Below, piece by piece: positions 46,889-58,200 of a DNA stretch of 64,000 bases (positions are counted from its first letter, which is position 1; each line of letters begins with the position of its first letter). The DNA comes from Gnomoniopsis sp. IMI 355080 (Eukaryota > Ascomycota > Sordariomycetes > Diaporthales > Gnomoniaceae). The notes under the pieces are model-generated. The model searched no databases and was not told the DNA's origin. It was given only the letters and a program-made list of their open reading frames with translations. Location: the NCBI GenBank assembly GCA_027946555.1, contig JAPEVC010000142.1, positions 1 through 64,000 of the forward strand, written 5' to 3'. The position numbers were made by a program, and so were the translations under genes.

Positions 46889-46945
46889 GTAAGTTCAGAC
46901 CGAGTATCCGCAATGTGATCTAGCCAATTCTAATATCGTTTGTAG
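46889..46945 (+). other. 57-nt insert in tRNA anticodon stem with spliceosomal-intron signals
   Basis: The insert begins GTAAGT, has a CTAAT branch-like site at 46930-46934 and ends TTTGTAG. It carries no recognisable gene. Its exact removal restores a five-pair anticodon stem (one T-G wobble at 27-43). Moving the borders by one base would leave a G-G mismatch at that pair, so these ends fit best. Confidence 0.75.
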
Positions 46946-46955
46946 AGGACTCCTA

Positions 46956-46975
46956 TTCAAAGCGAGTCACTTTCA
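46956..46975 (+). other. Canonical-position tRNA intron (20 nt)
   Basis: Twenty bases between the base 3' of the anticodon (position 37) and position 38, the standard site cut by the tRNA splicing endonuclease. It contains complementary AAAG and CTTT. Confidence 0.75.
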
Positions 46976-46989
46976 ATCCTGAGGTTGTG

Positions 46990-47000
46990 GGTTCGAGTCC
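46990..47000 (+). promoter_or_regulatory. Pol III B box
   Basis: GGTTCGAGTCC is an exact B-box match in the T arm. The A-to-B spacing is about 110 nt because of the two inserts. Confidence 0.85.
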
Positions 47001-47015
47001 CACCTCGATCGATGC

Positions 47016-47020
47016 TTTTT
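47016..47020 (+). terminator. Pol III terminator
   Basis: A T5 run five bases after the tRNA 3' end, backed up by a TTTT at 47022-47025. Confidence 0.75.
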
Positions 47021-47594
47021 GTTTTCTAAACAGGTTAGACAGATTGTCCACTTGATTATGTTTTTTTTTTGTCTCCTTTTGCCTAAAGTGGTCTATAGGT
47101 TGCTATATTCCTCAGCGTTTCTATGGAGGCTCGCGGCGGCTGGATAGCACGCGGGGCCCTGACCTCTGCTAGTTCTTCTTCTTGGTAGTTCATATTAGGT
47201 ATTTCATTAGCCTCTTGCTATATGCCGACTCAAATGCGAGACAACACGGCGAGACCTTCCTGTATTGTTGTCCCCTCCCCCCTCCCTTTAGCTACAGTCT
47301 TTTAGATCTACAATACATTGCGAAAAGCTGAGCCTTTTGCCAGTGACTTACGCATTGTGCCCTCACATAGCACGTCTCCGTCCCAATAACCATGCAAGTA
47401 AAATCGACGTCGATAGGGTTGGGGTTGCAGGGAAGACCAATTGCCGTTGGCTCCAGCCATCCCTGTTACGTTTGAGAGCCTCAGTCTGTCGACGTCCTAC
47501 CAAACTTAAGTGAATTTCACCTTTCATTTCCCAAAAAATCCATGTTGTTCCTCCCCCTAGGCCGTTTATCGTCCCTAGGCAACATCCGTCGACG
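47021..47594. other. Intergenic, promoter of the DUF4470-MYND gene
   Basis: No gene is seen. Pyrimidine tracts near 47056-47066 and 47270-47289 are consistent with a fungal promoter or 5' UTR. Confidence 0.5.
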
Positions 47595-50500
47595 ATGCTC
47601 ACACCAACAGTCCTCAGTGCAACAACTCCTTTCTATGCCGTGGGAAACACGCCAGCTGTGAGCTTTACGCGCTGTATCCCACAAGGCGTGCACGCCGATA
47701 TTCTGCTCTTGGGCTGCGGTGATGTGAGGAATATCCTGTACACTGCCTACTCGGAGAAAGGCTTTCGTGAGTTTTACACAATCTCAACATGAATCAAAAA
47801 AAGCTTACTCTTTGAAATAACAGCTGCCCGGAAGTTGGACATCACAGCCTGCGATGTCGAGGAGGCGATCATCGGTATGGCTGCTGCCCCTTGCACCTCT
47901 TATCACGTCTTCGCACAAGAATGCTGACGAGTTGTAGCTCGCAACGTTCTTCTATTAACCCTCATGGTGGCGCATGGTCAGACCACACCGTCGCGTACTA
48001 TCTGGGCCACGTACTACAACCTCTTTCTCGATGATGAAGCTATTCAGGTCCTCGACAATCACATCCATGAGCTTCTGGCCTTTTCTAACTCGCTTGATGA
48101 GTGGAGGAGTTGCAAATTCGGGAGCAAGTTCCACTTCAGTGATGGTATGACGCTGCAGTCAGTCCGGGAGATCTGGGCAAAGTATGCCGGAGCACTCACA
48201 GACAAGGACAGCGAGCGTTACCGGTCCGATTTCGAGAACGCACTGAAGAGCTCAACAGAGTACAGAAATGCAACCGCCGGGGATGGATCTTTGGCATACT
48301 GGGGTGCACGGGCAGCCGCCCCTCTGGGAATGCAGGTCATGATGGGTGATGAGCTGAAGACTATCCTGGACACCTGGTGGGAAAAGGGGACAACAGACAG
48401 CGCCACCAAGAAAATGCAGAATCCGAATCCTCTTTTCGCCGTTAGCCTCTCGAAGAACTCGGTATTACACCATGGGTCCAATCCTATTTTGTCCTTTCAT
48501 CTCGCAGCAGCGATGGCGCATCTCTCCGAAGCATCACCAATGAAGCTGCCGGAGGTGAATGTGTCCTCGTCTATACCGAGTCTGAGCGCCACCGCGGCGC
48601 TCCAATTTTCAGATTGGACTAAGGCATTTATTGAGTTGGCTCATGGCGATCTTATCATACGCTTTACTACCGCAGACGCTTTCGCGTTGTGCCACACTCT
48701 TCAGCATCATATTGCCACAGGCCAGACTTCTGCGAACTTTTACCGGCGGAATCTCAGTCCTGAATGCCTCACGCTCGACCTTGTGGAGTACTCCAACGCT
48801 GGAGCCCCAAAAAAGTTCGACGTCATCGACACGTCGAATCTATCCGATCACTTCGGTGCTTTGAATATTCTTGTCTCCGCAACTCCTTTGCTGAAGGATG
48901 TTACATGGGCAACTCTCCATACAGAAACGATGTGCAACACTACAGACGAGAAGAACTCTAATTTTGATGAAATACTTTGTGGCCGTACAAAAACGGTGTC
49001 AACACTTCTCGGCATCAGCGCCGTGGAGTACTGGACGAATGCCACGACGACGTCTAATGTGGACGAGTACTTGCTCGACGTCACTGTTGCTAAAACTGCA
49101 CCACTCATCAGGTGGAGGTTCGTGTGGAAGCGCAACTCACACCTTTGCGGGCAGGAAAAAGACACGCAGCTCAAAGTCAAAGAAGATGAGCTCGCAACTC
49201 TGATCTACCAGATCTACCAGAGCATGTTTGCCAGTGAGAATCCGATGGCGCTTCTCAGCCTGTCTCAAGATCAACAAGTGGAGTCGATAAGGAAGCAAAC
49301 CTACCCAAAATACCATCGTGGAAGTCTCGTGGCGTTCATGAAACATCTACTCCAAGTCGTCGATACAAATGTCAAAATGGTTTGCAAAAAGGTGATGGAG
49401 AAGATTGCGAAGGACTCAACGCTAATATTCGGCTCTAATTTCTTGCAATCGATGTCTCTGGAAATGTCTAGACAGGGGCTTTTCAGTGAGGACTGGCTGA
49501 AAGAGGCAATCCGTAAGGGGCCTGATGCAGGTTTCTTTGAGATATGGCCGACGATTCCTGAGGGTGTCTATCTGACTCTCGTTGTCCCGAAAAGTTCATG
49601 GAATTCGGTCTATTCGGCCGCTCTCGCAAGCAGGATCGGCTTCTCTGTCGAGGGCAGCATGACGTGCAGCAAATGGCATAACCTTTTCGCAGATGTACAA
49701 GTTGTGTTTGGAGTTCTTGAACCATCTGGCGAGCGAGGCAGCCCAGATTTCTCGGTCGCGATAAAGGAAGACAAGCTTGGTTGGGCTGGAGAGTCTTCCA
49801 TGATTGCAACATTTTACGTGCCAACAATTGCGGTGCAGTTAAAACCGAAGAACACAAAAGTGGCCCTCTGCGTTCAGAATACGTTCCAAAACATCAAGGC
49901 CCTCAAAGCCAAAGCGAAGCTTGGAGAGGAGTTGCAGATCAGTGATGCAGACTTAGAAGACGAAGACAGGGTCTACATCACCAAGAACCCACCAGGTCAA
50001 GCTGGTGCCCCTATCTTTGGTAGCCTCTGCCCATCACAGCCAGCGAAGGCCATGGATTCTGAGTGTAGCTCATACTTTTCGGCCAATCTGGACGCATCTG
50101 GTCGCATCGATTCTCTAACGGGGCACCTCGACATCTTGTCCACCGAGGGCAAGAAACTTCTCGCCGATAAAGCCTCCGTGGACGTTCGCCAACTTTCGCC
50201 GTTCATCTTCAACATTAGCTTAGGAGCCAAAGACATGGTTGAGAATCTCTACTTCCCAATCCCTATCGACAAGGACCGCAGCAAGACACGTATCGCGCGA
50301 GCATCCGCCTATATTGAAGTGATCGCGCCGATTGCCAACCCAGCAACGGCGCAAAGCCTTGATAACTTCATTTTCCCAACCACGTTGGCGGAATGCCGCT
50401 CTACTTGTAGCCCAGGCCTGCTCATACCTGCTACACTTAACATACCGCACTTGAATCTCGACACTCTTCCCATTATCGACGTCTCCGACAAAGAACACCT

Positions 50501-51368
50501 TGGATTTCTCACCCTGCTCGCCTCTTGGACATTCTCTATACATGAGCGCAAGCTGCGCGAACAAACCGTTGGATCCAACCAAGGTGGTCTCGCCCCTTCG
50601 GCACGACTCAACTTCAAAGAGTCGCTTTTTACTATGTTCATGCTTGCGTCAGGTCTGCAAGGTGGTCAAACAGGTCTCTTCGCCATCAATCACCCCAAAA
50701 AGGGAGGGATCCACATCCTGATATTTGTCTCTGCTATCCGTCTTGACGGCGCCAATGGCAGCATTGCACTCGACGCCGCTGTCATCCCTTTAACGCTGGA
50801 TGTGATCACATCCGGCCAGCTGGAGTCATTTCTTCTTATACTCCGCACTTTGGAATGCTGCACCATCACGGTCGATGACGAAGAGCTTCTGCTATGGAAG
50901 AAAGCCCTGCCTGCGCTGGTTGAGCGCTGCCGGAGCTGGAGCCATACTACCGAGTGTGAGTATGCCCAGCCGGGAGCAACGGTTCCTCTCAGTACCACGG
51001 AGGGAGCCCAGGTCATCTGCAGCTGCGGCACAGGGAAATTTCCGGAGAACTTCATAAGCCTGCCTGAGTGGGATACAGCCGCCAAGTTCGCGACTCGGCT
51101 GGCTATTAGCCCGACGTTTGCGGTGCCTTTTGTCGAACAGGTTGTGGATCTAGAGGTACTGAAGGGCATGGCAAGTTCAGGCTTGGCTGTATCGGCGCAG
51201 CGATGCCGAAGTTGCGGCGCCAGTCAAGGAAACAATGGTACTGCATTGAAGAAGTGTATGCGTTGTTTGAAAGTGCAATACTGTTCCGTCCAGTGTCAGA
51301 AAAAGGACTGGAAAAAACATCGAATGGAATGTGAGGAGGCGTCTCCAGCGTGGGAAGGAGGGAAATAA
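47595..51368 (+). CDS. DUF4470 and MYND zinc-finger protein
   Basis: Three exons, 47595-47766, 47824-47874 and 47938-51368, join in phase to 1217 aa. The N-terminus (DILLLGCGDVRNILYTAYSEKG) continues over the 51-nt middle exon (ARKLDITACDVEEAII) into NVLLLTL. This is the DUF4470 module, which resembles the start of a Rossmann-type fold. A long central region lacks a recognised domain. The C-terminus has a MYND zinc finger with CRSCG (about residue 1162), CMRCLKVQYCSVQCQ and HRMEC supplying the metal ligands. MYND fingers bind proline-rich peptides and act in complex assembly, often in transcription control. Such DUF4470-MYND proteins are common and numerous in filamentous fungi, but their role is unknown. 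There is no signal peptide. Introns are 57 and 63 nt. Confidence 0.88.
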
Positions 51369-52223
51369 GCAAACACGGTCTAATTGGAATCCAAGTCCCA
51401 TTAACACTCCTATAGCTGCATGAAATGCGACTATGTTTGGTTTCGCAAATTACAATTATTCACTACACCGATACGTAGACGAAGCTGACCTCTACCGCCC
51501 ATGAGCTGCGTGAACTGCTGAAGTTTTCTGGTCAAGATTCCGATCAGTGCCCAGGTGGTCTCTTGATGTTGGCTGAACCAAGCTAAGATAACTGCAGTTG
51601 TGGCTGGTCTTTTCATGAGGTGATTCTGGCAAGATACCCCGATTTAAGGCCTTTGAGTGCGTAATGACCAAGGGCGATCGCCGTGTGACGAAGAGGAGCA
51701 GACTGAAGATAGCTACGGCAGTCCCAGATGAAACGTGAGGAATCGGCTGCAGCATGGGAAAGTGAAATGCAAGCTCACATAGCCCAATACTGGCTCCGTA
51801 ACCATATGCTTGTTCGTCTCCTGCTGCCGCGTACTGAGCTCACCGAAAGGGCTCCGGGCTGCGGGTCAGCAGCGGATACGAGCCATTAGAATGGCTGTAA
51901 CGGGCAAATGGAATTCGTGTCCTACAACATCAACCAAAAAGATGCGTTGTCACAATGCTACAATCGCAGAAACCAGTACAGCTTTTTCAGTTCGTACACG
52001 CGGGAGTTGGTTCTGGTCTCCACAAAGAGAGCTGTGAAATACACAGGTATTACTTTTCGCAGAAGGGTGAGAGGATCAAGTATATTACTGATTTTAGAAT
52101 TTAAAATCATCCGTCTATTTCATGTGTCGATGGATATCCCAGGAAACACCGTTCCAAATGTGCATTGCCACCAACGCCTGCTTAAGTGTACCCACGCCAA
52201 ATACCTCCTTACTAAACTAACAT
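51369..52223. other. Convergent intergenic region
   Basis: Lies between the 3' ends of the DUF4470-MYND gene and the alpha-1,3-glucan synthase gene. Only short unsupported frames are present. Confidence 0.55.
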
Positions 52224-55200
52224 TTAAGGCTTGAAAAGCTGCTCCTTGCGGAAGAACACGAAAAAGCCTGCCGCCGCAACAAGCTGCATCAATAGTGCCA
52301 CCCAGAAATACACATTCGAAACTCCATCCCAGAAGTCGACTGCCAAGTTGGGGAAGACAGGCCCAGGTCCCATAGCATCGGGTGCTTTGGCCCGCGCAAG
52401 AATGGTGAATACCGAACCGATCACTTGCGCACAAGCGATGGCAGCACCCATATGGACCCGCGTCAGTGTCTGCATCAGGATCATACCAAAGCCCACACCT
52501 TGCAGGGTGTCCAGTAGTCCGAGCCACAACCAGAGGCCACGACCGACTAATGCCCCGACTGCCCTGGCAGTGTCGTCGCTGCCACCAGATAGTACCCAGG
52601 GCAAGTATAGGCCCATATTTGAGGTGCCCCAAAGCTCTTGTGCCCAACGAGGAGCCCCAAGGCCGATGGCAAATAGTGGCAAGGCCCATGAGTGCTCGCT
52701 GGACAACTTGGCTAGAAGCCCCAACACACCGATCCAGACGATCACGAAAAAGAAGACGACAAGAATTGCGATTCCCCAAGCGGGAACATGGTCCGAATTC
52801 CACAAGTAGCCCCAATTCCTTCCGTACGGGCCGCTGAGCCAGAAATTCTGGATGGCCACAACCACGAAGAACCAGACAACGACTTTGCGTCGCAGCATCG
52901 AAGCGTACAAAGCAGGCACATTGCCAGGCTGTGAGCGGTATGCACTTGGAAGCCCGATGAACAAAGCTACACCAATGAACCAGATCAAGACGGCAATCGG
53001 AACAGTGACGGCGGTGACGATTGGCGATGCCGTGGTCAGGATGCTTATGGTACTGCCGTTGTTGGCCAAAGAGGAAATATAGTCACCCCAGTACCAAAGG
53101 GCTGCGATGTAGATCTGTTGAGTGCCTTGAATCATGCATGCGCGGAAGATCCATGCTTGGACGGCAGTACCTCCTTCAGTACCAAAGTTGAGAGTAAAGA
53201 ACATAAAGCCGCTCGCTGATGCGAATGCGTAAAGTCCCGAGGCCACATTTTGTACCGAGGTGGTGGCCAGAGTAGTCTCGGTATACGGCGTCATTCCCAG
53301 AAGGAAGAATGCCGCGCCGTACAGCAAGAAGGGAGCAGAAAGCAAGATGTACGATTTTATGTATCGGGAGAGGATCCACCAGAAGATAGTGGCCCCGAGG
53401 AATATGGAGGAGATGATGTACAGCCGTTCTGCGGTCTGGCCGTTTTGGCCTGTCAAAAGTGTAATTTGATCTGTGACACGACATTAGCGAGTTTCACTAT
53501 GTAGGATTCTGAAAGTACTCACAAGAATTCGCTGCGATGATCTGGCCAAAAGCCAACAGGAACGTGTAGATAGGCCAGTCACCCACTTTTCTCTGCAGCC
53601 ATTTCCTGAGTAGCTTTGGTGCAACGTGGTCATGGCCGAGCTGGAACTCGTCCACTGAGCTTTCGGAAGAGTCTTTGCCCGGTGTCTTGCCCAATTTCGC
53701 GTCGTAGAACTTGCCGAACCAATCTTTTTCACTCTTCTTGAGATAGTCTTCGACACAAAGCCTATCTGACGAGAGATTCTCCATGTGCTGGTCAAGATGT
53801 TTCTCAAACTTTTCGTAATAACGACCAGAAGGGTCGTTGAAGAAGGGATCCACATTCTGTAATTTGAAGTCTTTTCGGCCGGCGGCAACAGTGTCAAGCG
53901 TGAGAGTAGACATGTTGTTTTGGTGTGCCATTATCTCTTGCAGACGTTCAGAACCGGGAATCTCAGTGCTACCGTTGGAGTTTCTGCTGGAATCAGTGTT
54001 ATCCCCACGTTGTGATGCTGTTTCTTGATCGCCCCTGACCGAGACAATGCGGTTTATACTCTCACTCCGATTCTCTATCTCAGTGAGAGCCTTCAGACGC
54101 GAGCCAAGCAAGTTACTAAGACTACCCTGTCGATAGGCAGGCCGATTAGCGACAGGAGTAGCACTGCCCGATGATCGGCCACCAGAGGTTTGTGGTCGCC
54201 GCTCTGGACTGTGAGCTCTGCTCGGAGCTGCCGTGGAGAATGCCGTGACAGGAACAGATGGCATCCCCGAGGAGCCACCGCCTGGTGTCGGAGGCTCAGA
54301 TTCAGGGTAACGTGACATCCTGGGAATTCTTCGGCGGTCAGGGCTTGGTGCTCTGCTTGAATTTGCAGTAGAGATAGCGGTCGGTGTCGAAGGCCATAGC
54401 GAGGGCGTCGAGAATCCCGTCCCGGGTATGGATAAGGACATCCGGGGTCTCCGCGCAACTCGTTGGTGCAACTCAATAGAGGTTGATTGCAGTGTTTCCA
54501 GGTCTTTGATCCATTGAGCCACTGGAAATCGTTGAACTGAAGATCGAGCCCGCATCAGGGCCCTCGTCTCCTGAGAGGAAGCCAAAGCTGACTGTATGGC
54601 GGATTTGAATTGGCGGACCAAATGTTTTGGAGCCATAGACTGGTCACTGAATTAGCGGCTGCTCAATGGTGACTATTCTCATACATTTTTAATCGCAAAT
54701 AAAGCCACGCCGTACTGCAGCATCGTGGTAATTCACAGCCAGACAAGGCGGAGGGCAAGCAAAATCACCTGCATGAGGGCAAAGTGTAAGCGGAGGAAAG
54801 TTTGGAAAGTTATTTACCTCAATCGGATACCACCATCCAGGCATCTGCCCAAGTCCTCCAACCCTGGAACCGACTCCGAGAGCGCCTTTACGGCCAAATT
54901 CGACGGCGACAAGGCCAAATGGCTCGTCACGCGAGGGGATGAGGGCGAATTCAGCGCCGCTGAACAAGAATGGTGGCAAAGCAACGAACTCGGGCTTTGA
55001 GTATACCCTTCCTGGATAACGTTGCATCATCTTTGCAAGCTTGAGAGCTGCAAATTTGCCATATAAGTCGATCAGAGGTCCCACACAAATGAGCTGAATA
55101 TTCGGATTCTTGTCAAGAAGCGCAGGGAACACATCCGCAATCTGCAAGGCAAGTTAGCAAGACGAAATATGAACCTTGAGAGTGCTCCTCCCAGGTATTG

Positions 55201-58200
55201 TACGCACCAAGTCCACTCCTTTTTGTTCAGACCAGCGACCCACGAAAACGAAGAGTTCAGCATTCGGGTTAGCTTCAAGACCTGCCCATTCTTGGGCTTG
55301 AAGTCTCAAATCTCCCCTAGCTGCTTCTGCCTCTGTGTCGAGAACGACACTCTTGGGATCGGGTAGCTTTCCGTCCCACTCAGCCATGTCGGCTGGGTCG
55401 GGGTTTGGCAAAGAGCCTATATTGCTGAGACCCCAGAAGATCGGGTACCGCTTAAGAGCGCGCGTGCCGTACTTTTTGGAAACTCCGACAGCACCGAAGC
55501 CTTTTTGGTGAATACGTAAATAACTGGCGCCTGCATGTAGAAGATTGAATACCTCGCCGAATTGGACATAGGTCTTGATCACATCTTTGGGCAGGTTGAA
55601 AACCATTGATATCTCGCGCATCTCCTTGGCTGAACGAAGCGACCAAAGACCCTGGAACTCCGAATTGTGCAAGGACAAGGACACTGGGATCTTCTCGGGT
55701 AGGAGGTAGAGTGGTGCCAAAGCGCCATGGTAGTCATTGATGTGGTATAGATCCTACATTGCATTGATCAGCTTCAGTTTATATAAGCAGACTCGACGGC
55801 CACGCAGGGTACTAAGGTACATACCGGATTGAAACGCTTGATGGACTCCGCAATACAAGCATTCCAGGCAGAATAACTTCGATGCATTAGCAGGGCTTCC
55901 AAAAGTCATGGAAACATAATTAGCGTTGGGTATATACGTACTAGACAGCGCTGTCAAGGTCATCCATACGGGCTGGGTACGGGACAGCTTTGCTTTGCAG
56001 GCGGAAGATAGGTGCATCCAGTAGAACAAATGTGATATTGCGTAGGCGGTGATACTGGACCGAAATCTGGTATTGAGCACCATTGACGGAAATAGTCATG
56101 GGCTCGGCCGGTGTATCAACGGGATAGTCGACGCCCCCAACGCACGGTACCACCCAGATGAGGCTTTGGTGACCCAGGGCTTTGCCCATGAGGGAGGCCA
56201 TAACGCCAAGGCCGCCAATCTTGATCTTGATAGCCCAATCTTCGATCTCATACTCCATAGTAGCGATCAGTACAGTCCGAGTTGGTTCTGGGGAAGATTG
56301 TGCCTCGGGCTCAATCTTCTTGCGACTGAAAAATCCAGCGAGATGTGCCACTGAAGGGTATCCAGTCGCCACAGCCAGGCCAATAAGATTCACCTTGACA
56401 TCGTAGAAAGAAGTCTTGAAAGCCCAGACGGCGGCGAATGCTGTGATTAATGGCATGACAAAAAGCAAGACAGCCACAAAAACGTGGTGCCAACCAGAGC
56501 CGACAGGCGTCAGAGTATAGCGATAGGTTCCGTCATCAACGGAGAGCCTCCAGGCAGCATACGGCCAACCTGGTGACTGTTTGATCTTGATGAAATTGGT
56601 CTCAAGAGTGACCGGAGAGAGCCTATCAAGAACACCATCTAGCAAGGCACGTCAGTATGTGCGAAGTCTTTGGAGACCTGGTCGAGGTTCTCTGGGATAA
56701 TGATGACGGAACGTACCAAGATCAACGTCTCCATATTGCTGGGTCTTATCCGGAGATCCATCTGGATCCATGCCCCAAACATTGACGGTCGTGTTTGTCG
56801 GCCACTCAGCGGCAAGGTCCAGTGACCATGTGCCATTCGATTTCAAACTCATAGAACTGGTAAGTCCACCATCGTAACCCCATTCATTCCAAGAACCCAG
56901 TACAAACGCATGTGGCCAGCGACGAGTTGTTGAGGCCTTAAGGTCAGAGTGTTGGACGTGTTCTGCGCTTCCAGCCGCCTGACTCCAGTATTGAACAATC
57001 ACACTGTAACAGTCCAGTCAGCAAGAATATTTGTGGGAGGGTATGGTTCTTAGAATGCTCATGACACCTGAATGCCACTTTGTCTAGGTTGAAAGTTTCC
57101 AAAAAAAAAAAAAAAAATATTAAAAAAAATTTAAACACGTACTGATGGCCTGTCCATTCTTGAGCAGTGGTACCGGACCAGGCTTGACTGTCCAGTGTCA
57201 GGTTGTTTCCTGTATAATTCAACCAGGAACTCCATGAAGAGCCCCAAGTCGTCGAATATCGAAACTTATCAGCTCCTGCCGCATTGGGAGTGATGAACAG
57301 CTTCCCCGTGTCTTGATCACGATGAAGCAGAGAAGTTGAATAATTGGCTGTAGGGAACACAACTGGATTCGAGGTGTCGCCAACCCGAAACATGAAGCGA
57401 TCAACCGAGTTAGTGAAAGATCCATTCGCTGACGACGCGTTGTTCACGGTGAAGCTGTGGACGCCGTGGGCCACGTTTTGGAGGTCAGCCGAGAATGTCC
57501 AATATGTGGGAGTCTCTCCTATGTAGAAAGAGGTCATGTTTGGATCAACACTGGCACAAGAGACTGAGTCTGTAGCCACCGAGGCCGTGATTCCGTCTTG
57601 AGTGGTGGAGCTGATGGTCAGGCTGTCAGTAACCGAAGAACAGTCCATCTCCATGGAGAACTCGATCTGGATCGAGACATTCTGTTGCTGGCCAATTTCC
57701 ACAGCTGCTACAATCCGAGAGTCGTGGGACGGGACAACGCCAGTGATGACCGGAGCTGGTGGCACAAACTTGCCAACCGGAACAAACGCTTTGAAACCAT
57801 AAGGCGGCATGGAAACGGCGGAGAGACACCCCGTGGATGTAGTCGAATTTTCCAGGGTGTACTCATCGTAAGGATAGAAGAGGTTCTTGACGGTGACGTC
57901 CGCCGCGAATGGGGAAAGCAGAGACATGGTATTATCTTGGCAGTCGAAGGTGTAGTTTGTGGTCTCATTCGTATTGCTGTAAACAAGCCAGACGCCCTGG
58001 TTTCCTTGGCCGCTCCCGTCCAGATCCTGTACGCCATCTAGAGCTGATCGGTAGATTGACCAGATCCCAAATGGAGAAGGGGTGCCGCCACTGCCCTTGA
58101 AATACATGTCTTGGGTGTGGTTGGACAAGGTTTCAAGATTAAATCCGTCGTTGAGTGTTGGGTAGTTTCGTCTCAACTCGAACATCCTCTTGATAATGTT

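Larger units (their letters stand above)
46863..47011 (+). tRNA. tRNA-Arg (anticodon CCU) with two interruptions
   Basis: A cloverleaf forms after removing two inserts. The acceptor stem pairs GGTCGGG (46863-46869) with CTCGATC (47004-47010); discriminator G is 47011. The D stem is GCGC/GCGT around AATGGTA. The T arm is GTGGG-TTCGAGT-CCCAC (46987-47003), fully paired. The anticodon stem is T (46888) plus AGGA (46946-46949), paired with TCCTG (46977-46981); the loop is CT-CCT-A plus A, giving anticodon CCU. A 20-nt intron at 46956-46975 sits at the canonical 37/38 site. A second insert, 46889-46945 (57 nt), splits positions 27 and 28 of the anticodon stem. The mature length is 72 nt before CCA. 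The internal A and B boxes are intact and a T5 tract follows. It could be a functional, unusually spliced gene or a disrupted copy. Confidence 0.85.

Noticed and set aside
54689..55147. Extension of the ags1 exon 11 frame beyond 54818
   Set aside because: The extra codons are intron read-through; the family sequence resumes at 54639 after an in-phase acceptor.
56944..57142. Phe-rich C-terminal extension of the ags1 exon 6 frame
   Set aside because: It translates a poly-T tract in an intron; the conserved sequence continues in exon 7 after splicing.
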